Positions 1 through 7,424 of a DNA stretch of 64,000 bases are shown here, one piece after another. Position 1 is the stretch's first letter. Every line of letters starts with the position of its first letter. Under the pieces are notes generated by a model. The model was not told where the DNA came from. It made no database searches and was given only the letters and a program-made list of their open reading frames with translations. Source of the stretch: ZC4RG30 sp035556135 (GTDB lineage: Bacteria; Pseudomonadota; Gammaproteobacteria; Steroidobacterales; Steroidobacteraceae); the NCBI GenBank assembly GCA_035556135.1, contig DATMFO010000004.1, forward strand, positions 310,001 to 374,000. The letters run 5' to 3'. A program made the position numbers and the translations under genes.

Positions 1-259
1 ACGCCTGCAGGATGCGCAGGACCAGTCGCTCGCAGGGCTGCTTGCCGATGTCACCCACGCCGACATCGTGCGTGATGCCGAAGAGATCAGTGATGTGGAG
101 GGCGCCCTCACGCGGCTGGCCGAAGGCCGGTTCGGCGAGTGCACCAAATGCGGAGCAAGGATTCCCCGCGCGCGCCTGAATGTCTATCCGACCGCCAAGC
201 GTTGCCTGCCCTGCCAGCAGGCCCACGAACAGGCCCGCCGCAGGACTACTGCCATCTAG
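1..259 (+). CDS. DksA/TraR-family C4 zinc-finger protein (5' end outside window)
   Basis: Only the last 85 residues are visible; the frame is open from base 2, so the gene begins upstream. The C-terminal half carries the four-cysteine finger of the DksA/TraR family: CTKC, a 17-residue spacer, then CLPC. The preceding helix is acidic and ends in a basic tail. DksA-type proteins enter the RNA polymerase secondary channel and tune promoters with ppGpp; short paralogues do related stress jobs. A stress-type paralogue fits the neighbourhood better than housekeeping DksA, but without the N-terminal coiled coil this cannot be decided. It converges on the lipoprotein gene at 293. Confidence 0.8.
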   Translation, partial: RLQDAQDQSLAGLLADVTHADIVRDAEEISDVEGALTRLAEGRFGECTKCGARIPRARLNVYPTAKRCLPCQQAHEQARRRTTAI

Positions 260-292
260 ACGAGCCTTCTGTCCCCGCCAGGCTGCTGCTTG

Positions 293-853
293 CTACCTGT
301 GCGACGGAAACTCCCGCAGGATCCGTGTCACGGCGCGGTCGATCACCGGACCAGGATCGGCGGTATCGGCAGCCGTGACGGTCTTGCGGGCCCAGCCATG
401 CCACACGGGCTGCCGGCTTGCGCCATCGAAGATGTCGATGGACAGTGTGCCCTCACGATAGACCTGCACGTCCACATACCGGCCCTCCCAGCCCCACAGC
501 CAGGGTCCGCGGAAGGGTGCCGGATACGACTCGGCGTCCACCCGCTCGCGTGAGCCGACGGTGAACGACACCACGAAGTCCGCGTCGGCCGGCGCATCCA
601 GCTTGCGGTACCCCTTGGCCTGGAGCCGGTTCTCGATGGCTTCGGTGATGCGCCGGACCGTGAGCGCACTGAGCTGCAGCTGCTCGCCATGCGGCCGGAT
701 CAGCGGGTCTTCCGAGATCCACGCATAGGTCGAGTAGGCGCCAAGATCGGCGCGCGGGTACTTGTCGCTGCCGGTTTCGAGTGATGCGCACGCTGCCAGC
801 TGCAGCAGCAGCAACGAAGCCATGCAGCGGCGCGCAAGGCTGGTCGTGTTCAT
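293..853 (-). CDS. DUF4136-family lipoprotein
   Basis: A 186-residue protein with a lipoprotein signal peptide: basic start, hydrophobic run, and lipobox LAAC with the lipidated cysteine at residue 22. The mature part has the DUF4136 pattern: a motif near YSTYAWISEDP, a stretch pairing RRITEAIENRLQAKGYRKLD with DADFVVSFTVGSRE, and a C-terminal repeat of aromatic strands. These are envelope lipoproteins of unknown function. I start at the ATG that gives a proper signal peptide; the open frame upstream adds a non-signal extension. A FixJ-like element (927-944) sits about 85 bp upstream and points at this gene, so it may belong to the island regulon. Confidence 0.8.
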   Translation of the reverse strand: MNTTSLARRCMASLLLLQLAACASLETGSDKYPRADLGAYSTYAWISEDPLIRPHGEQLQLSALTVRRITEAIENRLQAKGYRKLDAPADADFVVSFTVGSRERVDAESYPAPFRGPWLWGWEGRYVDVQVYREGTLSIDIFDGASRQPVWHGWARKTVTAADTADPGPVIDRAVTRILREFPSHR

Positions 854-926
854 GTAATGCTCCGTGGTTGGTGCGGGATGGACTGCGTCAGCCTGTCCAG
901 TGTGCGCGGCGCAGGCGCCTGCGCGG

Positions 927-944
927 CATGGGGAAATGTACCTA
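927..944 (-). promoter_or_regulatory. FixJ-like operator, site 1
   Basis: TAGGTA, eight bases (CATTTCCC), then CATG, reading leftward toward the lipoprotein gene. It fits the island consensus TA(G/A/C)GTA-N8-(G/C)AT. A weak -10 (CACACT) lies about 40 bp downstream. It lies too close to the rightward gene at 956 to serve that gene. Confidence 0.5.
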
Positions 945-955
945 TTGAGGCGCGG

Positions 956-2071
956 ATGCTGCGCAGTAAGCTGCCCTGTCACATGCATCCCTCCATCACC
1001 GGGCAAGAGCTTGCCTTCCTGTGCTCAGGCCATGCATGGAAAGACGCCTCGCGGCGCGTGGTGATGATCGATACCCATTTCGCCTGGGTATTCCTGGGAG
1101 CACGCGAGGTCTACAAGCTGAAGAAGCCCCTGCGTCACGGGCGCATGGACTACCGCACGCTGGCACAGCGCCGGCGCGGCTGCCTTGCAGAGCTGTCACT
1201 GAACCGGCGCACCGCACCCGGCATCTACCTTGGAGTCGTCCCGCTGACCCGCACCGCCATCGGCATGATGCGCCTGGGAGGACGCGGCCGCGCCATCGAC
1301 TACCTGGTGCGCATGCGGCGCCTTCCGGCCCGCTGGATGCTCGATGCCGTGCTGATGCGCCGGCCGGCGCGTCCGCGCGAACTGGCCGCGTTGCTTGCAA
1401 TGCTGGGCAGCTTCTTCGCGCGTGCACGGCGGCGACCGCGCGCAGCTGCCGGACACATCGAGCACCTGCGGCGCACCCTCGCATCGACAAGCAGCAAGCT
1501 GCGCACCGATGCGCCCGCACTCCGGTCCCGCATCGACGAGGTGGATGCGCTGCAGCGACGCTGCCTTCGCCAGCTGCGGCCCGAGCTGGCCTTGCGCGCG
1601 GGACTCCTGGTGGATGGCCATGGCGACCTGCGGCCCGAGCACCTGTGCCTGCAGCCCATGGCCGTGATCGACTGCATCGAGTTCGACGCCGGGCTGCGCC
1701 GCATGGATCCTGCCGAGGAAGTCGCCTTCCTCGCACTGGAGATGGCGCGGCTCGGAAGGGCCTGCTCGGCATCGGCATTGCTGCACCACTACTGCACCAC
1801 CCTGGATTCCCATGCCAGCAGCGCGCTGCTGCACTTCTACATGAGCCTGCGGGCCGCGGCGCGTGCGAAGGTCTCCGCCTGGCACATCGGCGATCCGCAG
1901 TTTCCCGACCCGCGTCCCTGGCTGGCGCGCACACGCTCCTATCTCGAGGATGCCGCGTGGCATGCGCGCATCGTCCTGCGGCAGCAGCCAACTGACTGGT
2001 CAGCCGGCGGGGGGCCAGCGTTCCGCCAGTGGCGTCAGCGGCCCGCCGGTCGCGATGCGCTGCACCGCTGA
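956..2071 (+). CDS. COG2187-type aminoglycoside-phosphotransferase-like kinase
   Basis: A 371-residue protein of the kinase-like fold. The N-terminus carries the family signature (VVMIDTHFAWVFLGAREVYKLKKPLRHGRMDY shortened: DTHFAWVFL then VYKLKKP). The catalytic loop GHGDLRPEHLC is near residue 222, followed by VIDCIEFD, which supplies the metal-binding acid. Many relatives are fused to a P-loop AAA kinase domain of the COG0645 type; here that half is absent. The substrate is unknown. ATG 956 follows TTGAGG at a suitable distance; ATG 983 is an alternative. The last 72 bp overlap the convergent PRPP synthetase remnant, and the C-terminal 25 residues look unlike the family, so the 3' end may have been reshaped by the same deletion. 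Confidence 0.75.
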   Translation: MLRSKLPCHMHPSITGQELAFLCSGHAWKDASRRVVMIDTHFAWVFLGAREVYKLKKPLRHGRMDYRTLAQRRRGCLAELSLNRRTAPGIYLGVVPLTRTAIGMMRLGGRGRAIDYLVRMRRLPARWMLDAVLMRRPARPRELAALLAMLGSFFARARRRPRAAAGHIEHLRRTLASTSSKLRTDAPALRSRIDEVDALQRRCLRQLRPELALRAGLLVDGHGDLRPEHLCLQPMAVIDCIEFDAGLRRMDPAEEVAFLALEMARLGRACSASALLHHYCTTLDSHASSALLHFYMSLRAAARAKVSAWHIGDPQFPDPRPWLARTRSYLEDAAWHARIVLRQQPTDWSAGGGPAFRQWRQRPAGRDALHR

Positions 2072-2762
2072 GGCCAGCAGCGGCGCCACCGGCAGTATCG
2101 TGAGCCGGGGATCCTGCGGCGGACTGTCCCAGCCCACACTGTCGGTGACCTGCACGCCGCTTCTCGATGAATGCCAGCCCGATGGGTGCACCGGACTGTC
2201 GCGCCAGCAGCTCGCAGAACAGCTGCGCGCGCTTGATTCCACCCACATCCGGGGACACCACGACCATGCCGGCGGAGTCGATGTGGTCGCACAGCCGGCC
2301 GGCAAGCATGGGCAGCGCCGTGAGATGTGCGGCCGGAATGCGGAATGCATTGTCGAAAGCCGCCGGATTGTGTGCATCAAGCGCCAGTACCTGCGATACG
2401 CCGGCCGCTTCAATGAGCTGGGCGACGTAGCGCGCGGTAACCGGGTCCCTCGGCTGGGTGCGGCGATCCTTGCGCGCGAACGCCAGATAGGGAAGCACGG
2501 CCACCACCTGGCTGGCGCCGGCATCGCGCAGGCCCTTGCACAGGAACAGCAGCCGCAACAGGCTCTCCGCCGGTGAAGTGCCGTTTGCGCCTGCCAGCGA
2601 CTGCACCACGAAAGCCGTGTGCCCGCGAACCGACGCCACGGGCCGCAGCTTGAACTCACCCCCCGCGAAATCCCGTTCCTCCAGCTCCTCGAGCCGGGTC
2701 CCGGCTGCCAACGCGATGGCGGCTGCGAGGGTGCGGCTTTCCTGCAAGGCGTACACCTTCAT
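2000..2762 (-). pseudogene. prs: ribose-phosphate pyrophosphokinase with internal deletion
   Basis: The first ~202 residues are a clear PRPP synthetase: the GGEFKLRP region, the ATP-site stretch ARKDRRTQPRDPVTARYVAQ, then DAHNP and VSPDVGG. Just after the FIEKRR segment (about 2155) the frame is lost. A different frame resumes with VTDSVGWDS and the typical C-terminus PVAPLLASAVQRIATGG, ending at 2000. Compared with full-length enzymes about 70 residues are missing, including the PRPP-binding loop (VDDxxSTG type), and the junction is out of frame. The gene starts inside the stop codon of the phosphoribosyltransferase gene (ATGA), so the two were translationally coupled. As sequenced it cannot make an active enzyme; an assembly error is the alternative. 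Confidence 0.8.
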
Positions 2763-3418
2763 TGCGCAGCGTCCTGCAGCAGCTGCACCACTTCGACATC
2801 GCTCACCTGCCCGAAGCGTTCATAGAACTCGCCTACTGCGCCAAGGTGCGACGGTGTCACCAGCACCAGCGTGGCATCTGCCAGCGCGCGCACGAGCGAC
2901 GTCGCCTCGATCGATGCAACCGGGACGGCCACGGTAATGGATGCGGCCCCGCCCAGGCGCGCGGCCTTGATCGCAGCCAGCATCGTGGCGCCGGTGGCCA
3001 GTCCGTCGTCGACCAGCACGACATGCCGGTCGCGCAGCTGCAGCGCAAGCCGGCCCTGCCGATAGGTCCGCTCACGTCGCTGCAGTTCGCGGATCTCCCG
3101 CGCTGCCAGCTGTGCGAATGTCGCCTCGTCCACCAGGCCATCAGGCAGCAGCTCATTGCGTACGGTCACTCCGCCCGGCGCCACCGCCCCGATGGCCAGC
3201 TCCGGTTGTCCCGGCATCCCGACCTTGCGCACCACCAGCACATCCAGCGGTGCAGCGAGGCGCCGCGCCACAGGCGCAGCCACCGGCACGCCACCGCGCG
3301 GCAGGGCGAGCACGAGCACGGGCCCGTGTGCACAGTGTGTCGCGACGAGCTCCGCCAGTTCGCTGCCGGCCGCGGCACGATCGCGGAACGGGATGCTGCT
3401 TGATGCCGGCGTCCTCAT
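2759..3418 (-). CDS. phosphoribosyltransferase (COG1926-like)
   Basis: A 219-residue type I phosphoribosyltransferase. The PRPP loop VVLVDDGLATGATM is at residues 134-146. Earlier landmarks are FRDRAAAGSELA near the start, LALPRGGVPVAAPVA (38-50) and VVRKVGMPGQPELAIGAVA (62-80). This predicted PRTase subfamily is common in stress loci; its base substrate is not known. It overlaps the downstream PRPP synthetase remnant by ATGA, so the pair would have made PRPP and used it. A TCGAAT -10 box (3431-3426) ends 7 bp before the ATG with no Shine-Dalgarno, suggesting a leaderless message. A degenerate FixJ-like site (3453-3470) lies exactly upstream of that -10. Confidence 0.85.
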   Translation of the reverse strand: MRTPASSSIPFRDRAAAGSELAELVATHCAHGPVLVLALPRGGVPVAAPVARRLAAPLDVLVVRKVGMPGQPELAIGAVAPGGVTVRNELLPDGLVDEATFAQLAAREIRELQRRERTYRQGRLALQLRDRHVVLVDDGLATGATMLAAIKAARLGGAASITVAVPVASIEATSLVRALADATLVLVTPSHLGAVGEFYERFGQVSDVEVVQLLQDAAQ

Positions 3419-3452
3419 GCTGTCGATTCGAGCCGGAAGCGCGGTGCAGGCA

Positions 3453-3470
3453 CATCCGTATTGGTACGGA
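3453..3470 (-). promoter_or_regulatory. FixJ-like operator, site 2 (degenerate)
   Basis: TCCGTA, eight bases (CCAATACG), then GATG, pointing at the phosphoribosyltransferase gene. The first triplet departs from TAG/TAC, but the GTA, CG and GATG positions match. The -10 TCGAAT begins 39 bp after the first base, the same offset as at sites 4, 5 and 6. It also lies inside a CCGTA-N4-TACGG palindrome. Confidence 0.4.
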
Positions 3471-3540
3471 CGCGCACACGCATGAATGTCGGCGCCGCCT
3501 TCCCTGCCTGAAGCACACCCGCGATGCAGCAGATTCCGGC

Positions 3541-3558
3541 TACGTAGTACCGCGCATT
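3541..3558 (+). promoter_or_regulatory. FixJ-like operator, site 3
   Basis: TACGTA, eight bases (GTACCGCG), then CATT, directed toward the diguanylate cyclase gene at 3635. A weak -10 (CAGAAA) is found 37 bp downstream of the first base. The TACGTA core is palindromic. Confidence 0.45.
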
Positions 3559-3634
3559 GTGCCGCCCGTCCCGGCGGCAGAAAGTGATTCCCGCATCAGG
3601 TTCCGGCGTCGTTCGACCAGGACTCATTCGAACC

Positions 3635-4216
3635 ATGCAGTTCACCATGCTGAAACAGACGATGACAGCCTTCATGGCCGCGAGGGAGCGACGCCGGCAG
3701 ATCTTGTACCGCGCGTTCCACGATGAGCTGACGGGCCTTCCCAACCGCTATTCCTTCCGCGACCGGCTCGAAGAGGCGCTCGCCGGGCGCCGCGCCCCGT
3801 CAAAGGGATTCGCGGTCATCTATGTGGACGTGGACCGGTTCAAGGTCGTCAACGACCAGTTCGGCCACTCGGCGGGAGACGAGCTGCTGAAGCATGTAGG
3901 CGCCTGCCTCGCCGCTACCTTGCGCGCGGGAGACACGGCTGCGCGTGTCGGCGGGGACGAGTTCGCGCTGCTGCTTCTGGACGTGGGAGATACAAGCCAG
4001 GTGGATGCAGCCGTGCATCGCCTGCACGACGCACTGCGACATCCAGCGCGGATCGACGACCGGAATGTGATGGTCTCGTGCAGCATCGGATTCAGCCTGT
4101 TTCCGCAGGATGGCAGCGACGCCCACCGGCTGCTCCACCAGGCCGACATGTCCATGTACCGGCACAAGCGCAGCGGCGCGGCGAAACGGCACTTCGACGG
4201 CATGCCCGCTGCCTGA
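3635..4216 (+). CDS. GGDEF diguanylate cyclase
   Basis: A compact 193-residue protein that is essentially one GGDEF domain after a short N-terminal helix. It would condense two GTP into cyclic di-GMP. The domain opens with HDELTGLPNRYSFRDRL (29-45). The metal-binding DVDRFKVVND follows, and the intact signature GGDEF is at 106-110. An RxxD inhibitory site (RAGD, 97-100) sits at the canonical five-residue spacing, so product inhibition is expected. No sensory domain or membrane segment is attached; control would be transcriptional or through partners. A FixJ-like element lies about 90 bp upstream. Confidence 0.92.
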   Translation: MQFTMLKQTMTAFMAARERRRQILYRAFHDELTGLPNRYSFRDRLEEALAGRRAPSKGFAVIYVDVDRFKVVNDQFGHSAGDELLKHVGACLAATLRAGDTAARVGGDEFALLLLDVGDTSQVDAAVHRLHDALRHPARIDDRNVMVSCSIGFSLFPQDGSDAHRLLHQADMSMYRHKRSGAAKRHFDGMPAA

Positions 4217-4219
4217 GGG

Positions 4220-4237
4220 TAAGTACATCTCCGAATT
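4220..4237 (+). promoter_or_regulatory. FixJ-like operator, site 4, with -10 box
   Basis: TAAGTA, eight bases (CATCTCCG), then AATT, upstream of the CBS gene. A good -10, TACAGT (4259-4264), starts 39 bp after the first base. This puts the element near -50 relative to the expected transcript start, a typical activator position. Confidence 0.5.
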
Positions 4238-4308
4238 TCCTGGAATCGCCCATGTGCATACAGTGGCGAAGCATCGCTCCCTACCAACCAACGTCGAGGA
4301 ACCAAGTC

Positions 4309-4788
4309 ATGCTCGTGAAACAACTCATGACCCGGCAGGTCACATCCTGCAGGCCCGGCGACGACCTGAGCCGCGCTGCCCAGCTGATGTGGGACAGCGA
4401 TTGTGGTTGCCTGCCGGTCTGTGTCGGTGACGGCGCCAACCGCGTCGCCGGCGTGATTACCGATCGCGACATCTGCATGTCCGCGCTCTTCCAGGGCAAG
4501 CCACTGCGCGAGATGCATGTGGCCGATGCCATGAGCACACAGGCGCAGACCTGTCGCCCGGGAGATTCGCTGGCAGATGCGGAACGCCTGATGCGCGAGG
4601 CGCAGATTCGCCGCCTGCCCGTGGTCGACAGCGAGGGCAGCCTGGTCGGCATGATCACCCTCGCCGACCTCGCAAGGGAGGCGGAGCGCGAAGCGGGCCT
4701 GGGCGCAACCGCGATCAGCGGAAACGAGATCGGTGCCACGCTGGCCTCGATCTGCCAGCCGCCGCACCACGAAGTTGCCGTGGCCTGA
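4309..4788 (+). CDS. CBS-domain pair protein
   Basis: A 159-residue stand-alone CBS module. The two repeats are seen as VKQLMTRQVTSCRPGDDL...VAGVITDRDICMSAL (about 3-60) and VADAMSTQAQTCRPGDSL...LVGMITLADLARE (about 73-128). Such modules bind adenosine nucleotides and act as energy sensors, often in hypoxia or stationary-phase regulons. The remaining C-terminal ~30 residues have no recognisable motif. The ATG is the first residue of the CBS fold, so the long upstream open frame is not coding. Fourteen bases separate it from the BON gene, and the two are probably co-transcribed from the FixJ-like promoter at 4220. Confidence 0.9.
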   Translation: MLVKQLMTRQVTSCRPGDDLSRAAQLMWDSDCGCLPVCVGDGANRVAGVITDRDICMSALFQGKPLREMHVADAMSTQAQTCRPGDSLADAERLMREAQIRRLPVVDSEGSLVGMITLADLAREAEREAGLGATAISGNEIGATLASICQPPHHEVAVA

Positions 4789-4802
4789 CAGGGAGAATCG
4801 CC

Positions 4803-5456
4803 ATGAGAACCGACAGCCAGATCAAGACCGACGTGGAAGCCGAACTGCGCTGGAGCCCGGAGTTCGATGACCGGGACATCGCTGCCAAGGTCGAGGGAGG
4901 AGTCGTCTCCCTGACCGGGTTCGTGTCCAGCTACTACGGCAAGCACCAGGCGGAGATCGCCGTGAAACGCGTTGCCGGCGTGCGGGCCGTTGCCAATGAC
5001 ATCCAGGTACGCCTTGCCTCCGGGGACGCGATATCAGACCCCGAGATCGCGCGCAATGCGGCCACGGCCATCAAGTTCCAGTTGCCGCTGGCACTGGACG
5101 GCGTGAAGGCCATCGTGAAGGAAGGACATGTCACGCTCGAGGGCGAAGTGGCATGGAATTTCCAGCGCGACGCCGTGGAGAATGCCGTGCGCCACCTCAA
5201 GGGCGTGACCGGCGTGCGCAACTTCATCCATCTCGCCCCGCGCGTGCAGCCAGCGCAGATCAAGCACCACATCGAGGAAGCCTTCCGCCGCAGCGCCGAG
5301 GTCGACGCATCGCACATCTCGGTACTTGCCGATGGCGGGCAGGTGGTATTGAGCGGCAAGGTACGGTCATGGGCGGAGCGTGACGAGGCCCAGCAGACAG
5401 CCTGGGCCGCCCCTGGTGTGACGCGGGTGACGAACAACATCACTGTGGGCTCCTGA
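4803..5456 (+). CDS. triple BON-domain protein
   Basis: A 217-residue protein made of three BON repeats, each about 65 residues. Each has the GGVVSLTGFV / EGHVTLEGEV / GGQVVLSGKV hairpin and a helix ending in V..GV..V.N.I. BON domains bind membranes, phospholipid or partner proteins (OsmY type). Unlike OsmY there is no signal peptide: the protein starts directly with the first domain (MRTDSQIKTDVEAEL), so it should be cytoplasmic. A ribosome-binding AGGGAG lies before the ATG. It follows the CBS gene closely and ends at a strong stem-loop (5466-5502). Confidence 0.9.
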   Translation: MRTDSQIKTDVEAELRWSPEFDDRDIAAKVEGGVVSLTGFVSSYYGKHQAEIAVKRVAGVRAVANDIQVRLASGDAISDPEIARNAATAIKFQLPLALDGVKAIVKEGHVTLEGEVAWNFQRDAVENAVRHLKGVTGVRNFIHLAPRVQPAQIKHHIEEAFRRSAEVDASHISVLADGGQVVLSGKVRSWAERDEAQQTAWAAPGVTRVTNNITVGS

Positions 5457-5465
5457 ACAGGGCGC

Positions 5466-5502
5466 GGCCCCGGCGGTTGCTGCGACAACGATCGTCGGGG
5501 CC
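5466..5502 (+). terminator. stem-loop after the CBS-BON unit
   Basis: Outer arms GGCCCCG (5466-5472) and CGGGGCC (5496-5502) enclose an inner GTTG (5476-5479) and CAAC (5486-5489) stem. There is no T tract after it, so it may be a weak or Rho-assisted terminator, or a 3' RNA stabiliser. Confidence 0.45.
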
Positions 5503-5642
5503 CAGGAAGCTACAGCACTCCAGCGCGCTGAGGCGCACTTGTCCCTTGATCGCCTTGGTGACGTGCTATCGTCCAGCTGCCCTGATCAGTGCCCGCAATG
5601 AGCGCCAGGACGGCCCTTCCGTCAAACTCATAGTAGAAGGCC

Positions 5643-7178
5643 ATGGCAGCACCGCAGTCTCCAGGCAGCCTGCTTGAGAACCTCGTCGAATCCGCCCCCG
5701 ACGCGCTGCTGCTTGTCGACACCGCTGGCGAGATCGTGCTCGTGAACCACACGGCCGAAGCGCTGTTCGGCTTCGCACGCCATGAGCTGCTCGGCGCGCC
5801 CATCGAGCGACTGATACCCGAGCGCATGCGCCGCGCGCATGTCGGCCATCGCGGTGACTACGCCGACAGCCCGCGCACCCGCGAGATGGGTGCGGCGGCC
5901 AGCGAGCTGCTGGCCACGCGCAAGGATGGCTCCGAGTTCCCCGTGGAAATCCGCCTTTCGCCCATGCAGGTCGAGGGCCGGTCACTGGTCGCCGCGGCGG
6001 TGCGTGACGTCACCGATCGCCGGCACGCGGTGCAGGTGATGCGCGCCGCGTTGCTGGAGGCCGACCGGGCCAACGCGGCCAAGGGCAGGTTTCTCGCCAC
6101 GGCCAGCCACGACCTGCGCCAGCCACTGCAGGCCCTGCAGCTGCTCAATGCCGCGCTGCTCGAGCAGGTGCACGTCGGCGACCCCCGCGAACTGATCGAG
6201 CGCCAGGGTGAGGCACTGGACACGATGTCCCGGCTGATCAATGCCCTGCTGGACATCAGCCGGCTGGAGGCCGGCGCGGTGAAACCCGAGATGGAGGACA
6301 TTAACCTGGTGGAAGTGTTCCGCGCCCTGCAGCGCGAGTTTGAACCACTGGCCCGCGCGCGCGGACTGGCACTTGTCGTAAGAGTGGAACCGCGCCATCT
6401 CAATACCGACCGCACACTGTTCCGCCAGCTGCTGCAGAACCTGCTGGCGAATGCCGTCAAGTACACCGAGTCGGGCAGCATCACCCTGTCCTGCAGCCTG
6501 AAGGACGACCAGCTGGTTGTGGAGGTCGCCGATACCGGCATCGGCATTGCGTGCGACCAGCTCGGTTCAATCTTCGACGAGTACTACCAGGTCGACCGCG
6601 CACGACGCCAGGGCGTGGGGCTGGGGCTTTCCATCGTCAATCGCATCAGTCGACTGCTCGGGTTCTCGATCGAAGCGCGCTCCGAACCTGGCCGTGGCAC
6701 GCAGTTCCGCATCGGCATTCCGGCCACACGCATCAGCACGCGGCCCTTGCAGGAGAGGCGCGTGGCCGAGCGGCGGGACCAGCTGCCGCGGGCGCTGATC
6801 CTGCTGGTCGAAGACGACGATGCGGTACGCGCGGCCACCGAGTTCTACCTCAAGGCCGTCGGCCACACCGCCATCGCAGCCGGCAATATCGACGGCGCGG
6901 AGCGCGCCCTGCAGCAAGCCCCGCGAACCCCCGACCTCATCATTGCCGACTACCACCTCGGGGATGGACAGACCGGCATCGAGGCGATCACTCGCCTGCG
7001 TGCGCGCGCGGAACAGCCGCTGCCAGCGCTGATACTGAGCGGCGATACCTCCCCGGCCGTACTGAAGCTGGCGCAGGCGCAGACCTGCCGTGTGCTCAGC
7101 AAGCCCGTGGATGTGAAGACCCTGGTTGCCGAGATCTCCACCGTGCTGCATTCGCGGCCGGCGGGCGAAAGGAACTGA
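5643..7178 (+). CDS. PAS-containing hybrid histidine kinase with receiver domain
   Basis: 511 residues with no membrane segment: one PAS domain (about 10-125), dimerisation/phosphoacceptor helix with ATASHDLRQ (H156), ATPase domain (N-box NLLANAVKYT near 266-275, DTGIGIA at 297, GVGLGLS at 324-330) and a C-terminal receiver (EDDD 390-393, phosphoacceptor D436, conserved K in LSKPV). This NahK/ErcS-like layout usually passes phosphate to a separate Hpt protein or response regulator. The PAS domain has His66 in the RRAH segment, which lines up with the heme-ligand region of FixL. No DNA-binding regulator is next to it. A TATCGT -10 lies upstream near 5571. Confidence 0.9.
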   Translation: MAAPQSPGSLLENLVESAPDALLLVDTAGEIVLVNHTAEALFGFARHELLGAPIERLIPERMRRAHVGHRGDYADSPRTREMGAAASELLATRKDGSEFPVEIRLSPMQVEGRSLVAAAVRDVTDRRHAVQVMRAALLEADRANAAKGRFLATASHDLRQPLQALQLLNAALLEQVHVGDPRELIERQGEALDTMSRLINALLDISRLEAGAVKPEMEDINLVEVFRALQREFEPLARARGLALVVRVEPRHLNTDRTLFRQLLQNLLANAVKYTESGSITLSCSLKDDQLVVEVADTGIGIACDQLGSIFDEYYQVDRARRQGVGLGLSIVNRISRLLGFSIEARSEPGRGTQFRIGIPATRISTRPLQERRVAERRDQLPRALILLVEDDDAVRAATEFYLKAVGHTAIAAGNIDGAERALQQAPRTPDLIIADYHLGDGQTGIEAITRLRARAEQPLPALILSGDTSPAVLKLAQAQTCRVLSKPVDVKTLVAEISTVLHSRPAGERN

Positions 7179-7184
7179 AGGCGT

Positions 7185-7424
7185 TCAGCTGCTGCGCCAG
7201 GCGATGAACTCCGCCAGGCTGATGCGGCCATCATGGTCGGTGTCGATCTCGCCGAAGCCGATGCGCAGTTCGTGGCCCGTCATGCCGGCGTTGAGGGTCT
7301 CCATCAGCTGTCCGAACTCGCCGTAGTCGATGCGTCCGTCCTGGTCCTCGTCGACCGCCGTGAAATCCTCGCGCAGCTCCTCGAGGCGTTCCGGTGAAGG
7401 ATGGTGGGAATTGATGGGGTTCAT
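7185..7424 (-). CDS. small EF-hand protein
   Basis: 79 residues with two consecutive EF-hand loops, DEDQDGRIDYGE (25-36) and DTDHDGRISLAE (62-73). Both have the expected Asp/Asp/Asp or Asn/Glu calcium ligands and a central glycine. No signal peptide, so probably a cytosolic calcium binder or buffer. Its ATG overlaps the stop codon of the PEP synthase gene (ATGA), so it is translationally coupled to that gene. A calcium-type P-type ATPase occurs in the same island (17386-20043). The pairing with PEP synthase has no obvious metabolic explanation. Confidence 0.85.
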   Translation of the reverse strand: MNPINSHHPSPERLEELREDFTAVDEDQDGRIDYGEFGQLMETLNAGMTGHELRIGFGEIDTDHDGRISLAEFIAWRSS

